Made by a program: the position numbers and the translations under genes. This document shows, in pieces, positions 18,364 through 26,063 of a stretch of DNA of 34,967 nucleotides (the first letter of the stretch is position 1; every line of letters begins with the position of its first letter). Source of the DNA: DATJPD01 sp036394195 (GTDB taxonomy: Bacteria; Pseudomonadota; Alphaproteobacteria; CACIAM-22H2); contig DASWFO010000259.1 of NCBI GenBank assembly GCA_036394195.1, positions 1 to 34,967 on the forward strand, in the 5' to 3' direction. Under the pieces are notes generated by a model that was not told where the DNA came from, did no database searches, and worked only from the letters and a program-made list of their open reading frames with translations.

Positions 18364-18899
18364 ATGCGGGAATTCGACAGCTACGACAGGGTCGCCAAGG
18401 GCCTGCATTGGCTCATCGCCGCACTGCTCGCGGTCCAATACGTGATCGCCTATTTCATGCCGCATATCGGCCGCAACACGCCGAATGAAGGGCTGGTGAA
18501 CCTCCATCTGTCCTTCGGCGGGCTGATCCTGGTGCTGGTCATCTTGCGGCTGGCGTGGCGTCTGACCCATCCGGTGCCGCCGCCCGGCGGCACCGCGGCG
18601 CGCTGGCTTCAGATCGCCACCCGCACCGGCCACGGGCTGCTGTATGCCGTCCTCCTGATCATGCCGCTGATGGGTGGGCGAACGCGGGGTTTCGCGGCTT
18701 CCAGGTGAGCCTGTTCAATCTCGTGCCGCTGCCGGCCCTGGTCCAAAAGGGCTCGCCGCTCGGCCGCGAGCTCGGCAACATCCACTCGCTGGTCGGCTGG
18801 TATTTCCTGATCCTGATCGGCCTGCACATCGCGGCCGCGCTCTATCACCGCTTCGTGCTGCGCGACGACGTGCTGGCCCGCATGCTGCCGGCGCGCTGA
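18364..18899 (+). pseudogene. Cytochrome b561 family protein, interrupted by a single-base frameshift
   Basis: A small four-helix di-haem membrane protein expected to carry electrons from quinol or a periplasmic donor. The first part (frame of 18364) reads MREFDSYDRVAKGLHWLIAA, NLHLSFGGLILVLVILRLAWR and RTGHGLLYAVLLIMPLMG. The frame then runs out at a TGA near 18706. The second part continues in the -1 frame from about 18672 as GWANAGF...VSLFNLVPLP...IHSLVGWYFLILIGLHIAAALYHRF to a stop at 18899. Joined, the two give a normal-length b561 with its haem histidines. One G missing from the G-run at 18672-18674 would explain it, so either the gene is inactivated or the base was lost in sequencing. 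Start chosen by GGGGA six bases upstream. Confidence 0.88.
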
Positions 18900-19040
18900 T
18901 CGCTTAAGTCGGCGCTTTAATCCGGCGGGTTCGCCGCCGACGGCCACAGCAGGCGACACGGTTTCCCTTCCGCCGCGATCGGCGTTAACTATGGGCGACC
19001 AGAACCGCGCCAAGCGGGTCTGCGGCTCGAGGACGCATTC

Positions 19041-19943
19041 ATGAAGCTCGCCAAACATAATCGCTACGAGTACAGCCCCATCACCGAGCGCCGCCCCTTC
19101 CTGTGGCCAGGCGGCAAGCGGCTCGCGTTCTATGTGGCGCTCAATGTCGAGCATTTCACCTTCGGCAGCGGCCTCGGGCATACGCCGACGGCCCTCGCGC
19201 CACCGCCGGACCAGCGCAACTACGCCTGGCGCGACTATGGGCTCCGCGTTGGCATCTGGCGGATCTTCGACCTGATGGAGCAGCTCGGCTGGCCGCTCTG
19301 CCATCTGATTAATTCGACCGTGTGCGAGAACCATCCGCCGATCGTGCAGCGCATCAAGCGGCGCGGCGACGACATCATCGGGCACGGGCGGACCAATTCC
19401 GAAAGGCAATCGGATCTCGACGAAGCGGGCGAGGCGACGCTCATCCGCGAGGCCACGACCGTGCTGGAACAATCCATCGGCCGACGTCCGAGAGGCTGGA
19501 TGGGGCCGTGGATCGCCGAAACGGCGGTCACACCGGACCTGCTGAAAGAAGCGGGCTACGACTTCGTCATGGATTGGCCGGCGGACGATCAGCCGTTCTG
19601 GATGCGCACACGATCGGGCCCCCTCATGTCGGTGCCCTATCCGATCGAGGTGAACGACAGCCCCACGATGCTGACCCGGATGCAATCGGCGACCGACTTT
19701 GCGCAGATGATCCGGGATCAGTTCGAGATGATGCTGCGCCTGTCGGACAAGGCGGCCCTGGTCTGCGGCGTGTCGCTCCACACATTCTGCGTCGGCCAGC
19801 CGTTCCGGCTGGCGCAGCTCGAGCGCGCCCTCGCCTTCGTCAAGGACCATCCCCGGTTCGCCGATGTCTGGGTCACGACGCCGACGGAGATCGCCGCCTA
19901 CGCGGCCAGCCTCCCGGCGGGAACGATCCCGGGGAGCGGCTGA
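19041..19943 (+). CDS. Polysaccharide deacetylase (NodB-homology) family protein, PuuE-like
   Basis: A 300-residue cytoplasmic protein of the group related to peptidoglycan deacetylases and the metal-independent allantoinase PuuE. Visible family features are FYVALNVEHFTFG near the N terminus, INSTVCENHPPIV, the GHGRTNSERQ loop, EATTVLEQSIGRRPRGWMGPWIAET and a late SLHTFCVGQPFR. These are the PuuE/HpPgdA-type variants of the NodB motifs. No signal peptide. GAGGA lies about eight bases before the ATG. It sits 189 bp before the MmgE/PrpD gene and may share its transcript. A role in purine/ureide or other amide breakdown is more likely than cell-wall work, but this is inference. Confidence 0.85.
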   Translation: MKLAKHNRYEYSPITERRPFLWPGGKRLAFYVALNVEHFTFGSGLGHTPTALAPPPDQRNYAWRDYGLRVGIWRIFDLMEQLGWPLCHLINSTVCENHPPIVQRIKRRGDDIIGHGRTNSERQSDLDEAGEATLIREATTVLEQSIGRRPRGWMGPWIAETAVTPDLLKEAGYDFVMDWPADDQPFWMRTRSGPLMSVPYPIEVNDSPTMLTRMQSATDFAQMIRDQFEMMLRLSDKAALVCGVSLHTFCVGQPFRLAQLERALAFVKDHPRFADVWVTTPTEIAAYAASLPAGTIPGSG

Positions 19944-20132
19944 AGGCGTTCAACCTGTCGCGGCGTCTGGCATCGTCGAAAACGCTAGGTCGCCGTCGGA
20001 TTGGCCACCGCTACAGCTTCGATGGAGAATCCTGCTGTGTACGAGGAACTGGCACGGCGGTTCTTGTGAGATGGCTCATTACGCCACGAGTGAACAAACG
20101 TGGCGGACAGACGGACCTGAACGGGTCGTGAA

Positions 20133-21446
20133 ATGAATGACGAGGATTCGAAGGCAAGTTTGGGCGACGCCGTCGATTGGCTGTCGTCTTGCGCCAAACT
20201 GCCGGCCGAAGTCGAAGCGAAGGCGCGGCTTCTGTTGCTCGATACCTTCGGCTGCCTGGTAGCGGGGCTCCGGCATGGCGAGGTCCGCAAATTCGGTCAG
20301 GCGTTGAGCCACGCATTTCCCGGCCATGCGGCCTGGCCCGCATCGGATATTGCGCTCGCCCCGGCAGGTCTCGCCGCATTGGGTGCTGCGGCCGCATGCT
20401 GGGATGAAGCCTGTGAAGGCAATGCGTCGGCGCACGGTCGCCCGGGGCTTCCGGTCGTTCCCGCCGTGCTGGCGTTCGCCGTGGACCGGGATATCGGCCT
20501 TGCCGATCTGCTGCTCGCGTTGGTGACCGGCTATGAGGTCGGCACGCGCGCGGGCGAGCTGTGGCGTATTCCACCGGGCTGGCATGTCGATGGGAGCTCG
20601 CATTCCCTCGGTGTTGCGGCGGCTGTGGCGCGCCTCACCTCGGGAGCCGGGGCTATCCAGCCGGCGATCGAAGCGGCCGCCTGTCAGATTCCGGCAAGCC
20701 TTTATTTGCCCATTCGATCCGGTTCTGTCCTGCGCAACACCTATTCCGCCCATGCGGCCTTGCTGGGGATGCTCGCCGCCGCCGCGGCGGATGCGGGTTT
20801 CGACATGCCGCGCGGCGCCTTGGATGAAGGGCGGCACCAGGTGCTGCGCAGCGCAAATGCTGGCCGCGCGACGCCACCCGGCCATTGGACCATTCTCGAC
20901 GGCTATCTCAAACCCTTCGCCGGGGTACGGCATACGCATTACGGCGCTGAAGCCGCGTTGCGGCTTCGCGGGAATCCTGCATTTTCGGTCCAAGAAATCG
21001 AGGCCATCACGCTTCAGATCTATGCCGAGGCCGTCCAGTATTGCGGCAATCGTGCGCCGCGCACCGCGATCCAGGCGCAGTTCAGCCTCTCCTATGCGGT
21101 GGCGGCGGCACTCGTGCTTGGCGATCTCGGACCGGAGGCTTACACGGACCTCGCCGAGCCGCGAATCGCGCGCCTCGAGCAGATGATCGTCGTGGACATC
21201 GACTCCGACCGCGGCCGGCGCGGCGCGAAACTCAGTATCGATCTGGGCGGCAAGCGGTTGACCGAAAGTGTCGACGACATCGTTGGAGACCCTGAAATGC
21301 CGATGACCAGGGACGGCGCGCTGAGGAAATTCCAACGCTATGTCGAACCGGCCCTCGGCCGCCGCCACGCGGACGCGTTGGCGGCCTTCTTTCTGGATGG
21401 CGATGCGGGCGCATCCGTGCGCCGATGCTTTACCTTGGCGGACTGA
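20133..21446 (+). CDS. MmgE/PrpD family protein (2-methylcitrate dehydratase-like)
   Basis: A 437-residue cytoplasmic enzyme of the MmgE/PrpD superfamily, which dehydrates or isomerises tricarboxylic acids such as 2-methylcitrate, aconitate or iminodisuccinate. Family features include the N-terminal helix with LLLDTFGCLVAGL, ACWDEACEGNASAHGRPGLPVVPAVLA (the usual D..D..HP site region), LVTGYEVGTR, SSHSLGVAAAVARL, DGYLKPFAGVRHTHYGAEAAL and QAQFSLSYAVAAALV. The gene ends 11 bp before the start of a Bug-type receptor, a pairing frequent in Bug-rich bacteria. It suggests that the receptor's ligand is a substrate or relative of this enzyme's substrate. The ribosome site is weak. Confidence 0.9.
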   Translation: MNDEDSKASLGDAVDWLSSCAKLPAEVEAKARLLLLDTFGCLVAGLRHGEVRKFGQALSHAFPGHAAWPASDIALAPAGLAALGAAAACWDEACEGNASAHGRPGLPVVPAVLAFAVDRDIGLADLLLALVTGYEVGTRAGELWRIPPGWHVDGSSHSLGVAAAVARLTSGAGAIQPAIEAAACQIPASLYLPIRSGSVLRNTYSAHAALLGMLAAAAADAGFDMPRGALDEGRHQVLRSANAGRATPPGHWTILDGYLKPFAGVRHTHYGAEAALRLRGNPAFSVQEIEAITLQIYAEAVQYCGNRAPRTAIQAQFSLSYAVAAALVLGDLGPEAYTDLAEPRIARLEQMIVVDIDSDRGRRGAKLSIDLGGKRLTESVDDIVGDPEMPMTRDGALRKFQRYVEPALGRRHADALAAFFLDGDAGASVRRCFTLAD

Positions 21447-21457
21447 CGGGGACACTC

Positions 21458-22498
21458 ATGGCACTCATGACGGCAAAGAGCTCGAAGCGAATGATGCGAC
21501 TGCAAGAAGAGGCGAGCGTTGGGTCGCGTTGGTCGCGGCGTGCCGTGCTGGGGGCGACGCTGAGCCTTCCCTTCATGCGCACAGCCAAAGCGGACACCTA
21601 TCCTGCGCGCATCCCGCACATGATCGTTCCGTTCCCGGCCGGCGGCCCGACCGACGTGCTGGCGCGTATAGCGGCGGGGCAAGTCGGCCCGCGTTTGGGC
21701 TCGCAGATCGTGGTGGAGAACAAATCCGGCGCAGGCGGCAACATCGCCGCTGAATTCGCCGCCCGCAGCGAGCCGGATGGCTACACTATTCTTGTCGCGG
21801 GCCAAGCGATCCTGGCGATCAACAAGGCGCTGTACAACAGAGTCACCTATGATGCCGCCACCGATTTCGTCTTCATCGGCATGCTGGGCGTCATCGCCAA
21901 TGTGCTTCTGGTCAACCCGAACACCGTCCCCGTCAATTCCGTCGCCGAGCTGATCGCGCTCGCCAAGGAGAAGCCGGGCGAGATTTCCTACGGCTCGAAT
22001 GGTCCAGGGTCGCTGACCCATCTCACCACCGCGATCCTGGCGCACCAGGCCGGCGTCGACCTGCTGCACGTGCCGTATCAGGGTGCAGCACCCTTGATGA
22101 CCGATCTTATCGCCGGCCGGATCGGCATGACGTTCACCGCCGCGTCGGCAGCGCTTCCGCTCGTTCAGTCGGGTCAATTGCGGGCGCTGGCGGTGACCAC
22201 CGGCACACGCAGCCGCTTTAGTCCAGACATCCCGACTCTGGTCGAGAGCGGCTTTCCGACCCTCGATGCGCCGACCTGGTTCGCCGCGGTCGTACACGCC
22301 AAGACGCCGCAGCCGATCATCGAGCGGTTACGCGCGGAGTTCAATGCCGTGATCACCAGCCACGTTTACGCGAAGGCTCTCGAGCAGCAGTCGATGGAGG
22401 TGATGGCGGTCCCTCCCGATACAGCGGATGAGTTTCTCACCAGGGAACGCAAGCTGTGGACGGACGCCGTCAAGCTGACCGGCGTGACCTTGGATTGA
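21458..22498 (+). CDS. Tripartite tricarboxylate transporter substrate-binding protein (Bug family), copy 2, Tat-type signal
   Basis: Periplasmic receptor of 346 residues. The leader includes SRRAVLGATLSLPF, a twin-arginine-type signal, unlike the Sec-type leaders of the other two copies. The mature part starts TYPARIPHMIVPFPAGGPTDVLAR and shows ENKSGAGGNIAAEFAARSEPDGYTIL, VPYQGAAPLMTDLIAGRIGM and PDIPTLVESGFP. I chose the ATG of MALMTAKSS, with GGGGA six bases upstream just after the PrpD stop, over an earlier in-frame start inside prpD. It is probably co-transcribed with the MmgE/PrpD gene. No TctA/TctB partner is present. Confidence 0.92.
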   Translation: MALMTAKSSKRMMRLQEEASVGSRWSRRAVLGATLSLPFMRTAKADTYPARIPHMIVPFPAGGPTDVLARIAAGQVGPRLGSQIVVENKSGAGGNIAAEFAARSEPDGYTILVAGQAILAINKALYNRVTYDAATDFVFIGMLGVIANVLLVNPNTVPVNSVAELIALAKEKPGEISYGSNGPGSLTHLTTAILAHQAGVDLLHVPYQGAAPLMTDLIAGRIGMTFTAASAALPLVQSGQLRALAVTTGTRSRFSPDIPTLVESGFPTLDAPTWFAAVVHAKTPQPIIERLRAEFNAVITSHVYAKALEQQSMEVMAVPPDTADEFLTRERKLWTDAVKLTGVTLD

Positions 22499-22607
22499 GG
22501 ACAGATCGACCCCCTCGTCCGGGCCGCCAGGTTTCACCATATAAGGACGGAACAGTTTCGTTGGCGCGGACGTAAGTCTGCGCGGATCGCTTTTGAGGGT
22601 GGATGAA

Positions 22608-22967
22608 ATGGAAATGATCTCAAATAGATGCATGTTCCACCTCGGTTATGCGCTGGCGGCGTTTGCAGTCGTGGCCATGACGCCGGCACCGGCGCGGGCG
22701 GATTTCTTCGACGATGTGCGGCGAACCTTCCAGACCGATATCCCGCATTTCTTCCAGGACGACATTCCCTGCGCGTTTGGCGGGCAGCCGACCAGCGGCA
22801 CCAAGAAGGCGTGCAAATCAGCCCCGGCTCAGCAGGCGAAGCCAGCCGCCAAGCAGAGTCCCCCGCCTGACGTCCCCGACGCGAACGCGCCAGTCACGAA
22901 CGCGCCGCGCGACACCATCGAGCAGAAACAGCTGGCACCGGCCGGCGCGTCCCCGGGTTCCGATTGA
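22608..22967 (+). CDS. Small secreted protein, Pro/Ala-rich tail, function unknown
   Basis: A 119-residue protein I do not recognise. A Sec signal peptide is clear (FHLGYALAAFAVVAMTPAPARA, cut before DFFDDV). The mature part begins with an amphipathic stretch, DFFDDVRRTFQTDIPHFFQDDIPCAFGGQP, and holds two cysteines (IPCAF and KKACKS) that could form a disulfide. The last ~50 residues are rich in Pro, Ala, Lys and Gln, as in periplasm-spanning or cell-wall-contacting linkers. The ATG follows GAGGGTGG; alternative starts are TTG 22593 and ATG 22614. It lies alone between the Bug receptor and the convergent ABC ATPase gene. Confidence 0.7.
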   Translation: MEMISNRCMFHLGYALAAFAVVAMTPAPARADFFDDVRRTFQTDIPHFFQDDIPCAFGGQPTSGTKKACKSAPAQQAKPAAKQSPPPDVPDANAPVTNAPRDTIEQKQLAPAGASPGSD

Positions 22968-22976
22968 CGTTCGCCC

Positions 22977-24071
22977 CTACAGCACCGCGTCGGTGCGCGG
23001 GTCGATCAGGTGCATGTGGGCGAGATCGGCTTCGAGCTGCATGGTCTGCAGGGCACCGGCGCAGCGTGACGGATCGACGCGGCCGCAGGTCTCGGTGCCG
23101 CTGACGCCGAAATAGACCATGGTCTCCATGCCCATCGGCTCGACGACGTCGAGCATGGCGGGGAAGGCCTGGCGGTCGGCGCCGTTGCCGCGTGGCTCGG
23201 TGATGTGCTCGGGCCGGAGGCCGAACACCAGCTCCTGGCCGACATGGGTGCGGTAGCGGGCCTTGCGGTTTTCAGGGACGCGGAACGCCATCGTGTCCGA
23301 CAGGCGCACGCTGAGGCCGACGCCGTTCTGCTCCAGCCGGCAGGGCAGGAAATTCATCGCCGGCGAACCGATAAAGCCCGCGACAAAACGCGTCTTCGGC
23401 GTGTGGTAGAGCTCGTTCGGCGTCCCGATCTGCTCGATCCGCCCCTGGTTCATCACCACGACGCGGTCGGCCAAGGTCATCGCCTCGACCTGGTCGTGGG
23501 TGACATAGACCGTGGTCGTCTTCACCTTCTGGTGGACGCGCTTGATCTCGGTGCGCATCTGGACGCGCAGCTTGGCGTCGAGATTGCTGAGCGGCTCGTC
23601 GAACAGGAAAACCTTGGGGTTGCGGACGATCGCGCGCCCCATCGCGACGCGCTGCCGCTGGCCGCCCGAGAGCTGCTTCGGCCGGCGTTCGAGAAGGTCG
23701 GTGATGTCGAGGATCTGGGCGGCGTGCTCGACGCGCTCGCGGATCTCGGCCCGCGGTAGCCGCCGCAGACGCAGCCCGAACGACATGTTCTCGAACACCG
23801 TCATGTGCGGGTAGAGCGCGTAGTTCTGGAACACCATCGCGATGTCGCGGTCCTTGGGCGGGATATCGTTCACCACCTCGCCGCCGATATAGATCTCGCC
23901 GTCCGAGATGTCCTCGAGGCCGGCGATCATGCGCAAGGTCGTGCTCTTGCCGCAGCCGGACGGGCCCACCAGCACCACGAACTCCTTGTCGGGGATGTCG
24001 AGGTGGATGCCGCGCACGGCCTCGACCTCGTCATACCGCTTCATCACATTGCGCAGCGCTACCGTCGCCAT
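22977..24071 (-). CDS. Sugar-type ABC importer ATP-binding protein (UgpC/MalK family)
   Basis: The energising ATPase of a carbohydrate-type (CUT1) ABC importer, 364 residues. All nucleotide-binding motifs are intact: Walker A GPSGCGKST, Q-loop FQNYALYPHMTV, signature LSGGQRQRVAMGRA, Walker B VFLFDEPLSNLDA and H-loop VTHDQVEAMTLADR. A C-terminal OB-fold regulatory region follows (FGLRPEHI, GRVDPSRC, HMHLIDPRTD). The ATG has GGAGAG six bases upstream. It is the last gene of the operon, 28 bp after the second permease. CUT1 ATPases are often shared between importers, so it may serve other permeases too. Confidence 0.96.
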   Translation of the reverse strand: MATVALRNVMKRYDEVEAVRGIHLDIPDKEFVVLVGPSGCGKSTTLRMIAGLEDISDGEIYIGGEVVNDIPPKDRDIAMVFQNYALYPHMTVFENMSFGLRLRRLPRAEIRERVEHAAQILDITDLLERRPKQLSGGQRQRVAMGRAIVRNPKVFLFDEPLSNLDAKLRVQMRTEIKRVHQKVKTTTVYVTHDQVEAMTLADRVVVMNQGRIEQIGTPNELYHTPKTRFVAGFIGSPAMNFLPCRLEQNGVGLSVRLSDTMAFRVPENRKARYRTHVGQELVFGLRPEHITEPRGNGADRQAFPAMLDVVEPMGMETMVYFGVSGTETCGRVDPSRCAGALQTMQLEADLAHMHLIDPRTDAVL

Positions 24072-24099
24072 GCGTGCTCTCCGGCCAGCTCTCTAGGTT

Positions 24100-24987
24100 T
24101 CAGCCCTTGGTCGCACCGGCGGTGAGGCCGGCGATGTAATAGTCCATCAGGAACGCGTAGATGATCAGCGGCGGCGTCGCCGCCAGCAGCGCACCCGCCA
24201 TCAGGCTGCCCCACTGGAACACGTCGGCGCGGATCAGGCTGGTCACCGTGCCGACGGTCAGCACCTGCTGGTCGGCGCTGTACAGGAACGCCATCGGATA
24301 GACGAACGCCGCCCACGACACGGTGAAGGCGAAGATCGTCGCCGCGATGATCCCGGGCAGCGCCACCGGCACGAAGATCCGCAGCAGCAGCTGCATGTAG
24401 CCGGCGCCGTCGATCACCGCCGCCTCGTCGAGCTCCTTCGGGATCGAGCCGAAATAGCCGATCATGATCCAGGTGCAGAACGGCACGGTCAGGGTCGGAT
24501 AGACCAGCACCATGCCCCAGACGTTGTTCAGCAGGCCGACCGACTTGACGATCTGGAACAGCGGGATGAACAGCAGCGTGTCGGGGATCAGGTAGGTGAG
24601 GAACACGCCGGTCGCCAGCACGGTGGAGCCGAAGAAGCGCATGCGCGACAGCGAGAACGCGGCCAAGGTGGAGATCACCATGGTCAGCGCGACGACGCAT
24701 ACGGTGACGATGATGGTGTTCTTGAAGAACGTGAGGAAGTCAGTGTCGAAGAGCAGGTTGCGGTAATTCTCGAGCGTCGGCCCTTCGCTGATGATCCACG
24801 GGTTGCTCGCGATGTTGACCATCTCGTGGTTGGTCTTGAACGAAGTGACCAGCATGTAATAGGGCGGCGCCAGGAAGAACACCGCGAAGGCGATCAGGGA
24901 CACATAGGACAGGATCAGCGCCCAGCGACGGTTGCGCCTCAGGCTGCCCGCGACGCGCGGCCGGGCGATGGCGATGTCGGCGGCCAT
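24100..24987 (-). CDS. Sugar-type ABC importer permease, MalG/UgpE family
   Basis: Second inner-membrane permease (295 residues) with about six transmembrane segments, beginning with LILSYVSLIAFAVFFLAPPYYMLVTSF. The coupling-helix EAA motif is DEAAVIDGAGYMQLLLRIFVPVALPGI. The start is the ATG whose A is also the last base of the upstream permease's TGA (TGATG), a one-base overlap that implies translational coupling. The longer open frame to 25173 is a shadow inside the upstream gene. Confidence 0.95.
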   Translation of the reverse strand: MAADIAIARPRVAGSLRRNRRWALILSYVSLIAFAVFFLAPPYYMLVTSFKTNHEMVNIASNPWIISEGPTLENYRNLLFDTDFLTFFKNTIIVTVCVVALTMVISTLAAFSLSRMRFFGSTVLATGVFLTYLIPDTLLFIPLFQIVKSVGLLNNVWGMVLVYPTLTVPFCTWIMIGYFGSIPKELDEAAVIDGAGYMQLLLRIFVPVALPGIIAATIFAFTVSWAAFVYPMAFLYSADQQVLTVGTVTSLIRADVFQWGSLMAGALLAATPPLIIYAFLMDYYIAGLTAGATKG

Positions 24988-25922
24988 CAGATGTCCCGCG
25001 CCCGCTTGCTGACGCCGCGCAGGATAAAGAACGCGGCGACAGCGAGGATCGGGAACATGAACAGCGACACCGAGGCGCCGAGCGGGATGTCGCCCGACTG
25101 GATGCCGAGCTTGAACGCCCAGGTCGCGAACACATGCGTCATGTCGCGCGGGCCGCCCTGGGTCATGATCCACACGATGTCGAAATTGGCGAAGGTCACG
25201 ATCAGCGAGAACAGCACGGTGATGGAGATGATGCTCCGCATCATCGGCAGGGTGACGTGGATGAATTTCTGCCAGGCATTGGCGCCGTCGATCGACGCCG
25301 CCTCATAGAGCTGCTCGGGCACCGATTTCAGCGCCGCGAGATACATGATCAGGAAGAAGGGGGCGCCGTACCAGACATTGTCGAGGATGATCGAGAACCG
25401 CGCCCAGTACGGATCGCTGAGCCAGGCCACCGCGGGCAGGCCCAGCATGCGCAGCAGCCAGTTGAGCGCGCTGTAAGTCGGGTCGTACATCCACCACCAG
25501 CCGAGCGTGGACAGCGACAGCGGGATCACCCAGGGCACGAGCAGCATGCCGCGCCACTTGCGCTGGCCCTTCGCCGGCAGGTTGTTGACCAGGTGAGCCG
25601 TGATCAACCCGATCAGGCATTTGAAGAGCACGGCGCTGAGCGCGAAGATCGCCGATTGCCGCACCACCATCCAGAACGTCTCGCGGGTGAACAGGAACGT
25701 GAAGTTGCCGAGGCCGATGAACTTCGTCATCGCCTTGTTCATGGTCGCGAGGTTGATCGCATACAGCGCCGGATAGACGACCAGGCCGCAGATCACCATC
25801 AACAGCGGCAGGCACATGAAGAAGGCGATGGTGGAGCGCCGGTGCAGCCAGCGCCGCCACAGCGGACGCCGCCGCCCGGCGGCCCGGACCGCAACACTGA
25901 CGGGAACAGCGACTTCGGACAT
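24987..25922 (-). CDS. Sugar-type ABC importer permease, MalF/UgpA family
   Basis: First inner-membrane permease (311 residues), with transmembrane segments starting STIAFFMCLPLLMVICGLVVYPALYAI and the EAA motif YEAASIDGANAWQKFIHVTLPMM. The ATG of MSEVAVPV is preceded by GAGAGGGG. An apparent 29-residue N-terminal extension (from 26009) is just the translation of the palindromic repeat upstream and should not be annotated as protein. The gene is separated from the binding-protein gene by 141 bp carrying that repeat. Confidence 0.94.
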   Translation of the reverse strand: MSEVAVPVSVAVRAAGRRRPLWRRWLHRRSTIAFFMCLPLLMVICGLVVYPALYAINLATMNKAMTKFIGLGNFTFLFTRETFWMVVRQSAIFALSAVLFKCLIGLITAHLVNNLPAKGQRKWRGMLLVPWVIPLSLSTLGWWWMYDPTYSALNWLLRMLGLPAVAWLSDPYWARFSIILDNVWYGAPFFLIMYLAALKSVPEQLYEAASIDGANAWQKFIHVTLPMMRSIISITVLFSLIVTFANFDIVWIMTQGGPRDMTHVFATWAFKLGIQSGDIPLGASVSLFMFPILAVAAFFILRGVSKRARDI

Positions 25923-25927
25923 CAGAG

Positions 25928-25990
25928 CCCCTCTCCGCGCGCGCGACCATCTCCCTCTCCCGCTTGCGGGAGAGGGTCGGGGTGAGGGTC
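25928..25990. repeat. Palindromic CCCTCTCCCGC repeat, stem-loop between binding-protein and permease genes
   Basis: The arms CCCTCTCCCGC (25953-25963) and GCGGGAGAGGG (25966-25976) are perfectly complementary over 11 bp, with only two bases between them. They are flanked by further CCCTCTCC and GGTGAGGG stretches, giving the familiar dispersed CCCTCACCC...GGGAGAGGG type of proteobacterial intergenic repeat. In the operon mRNA it would form a strong stem-loop just after the binding-protein gene. That could protect the upstream message and lower expression of the permeases. Confidence 0.7.
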
Positions 25991-26063
25991 TTGGCAACGG
26001 ACGAGACATCGCTTTAAGCGGGTGCGACGGCGCGACACCCAGCCGCGTCGCCGCGTTTACCGC

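Noticed and set aside
18555..18899. Second half of cytochrome b561 as an independent gene
   Set aside because: It is the direct continuation of the first half in the -1 frame, with no ribosome site of its own and half the membrane helices.
25923..26009. 29-residue N-terminal extension of the first ABC permease
   Set aside because: It translates a dispersed palindromic repeat into RPSPRPSP-type residues; the ATG at 25922 has a good ribosome site.
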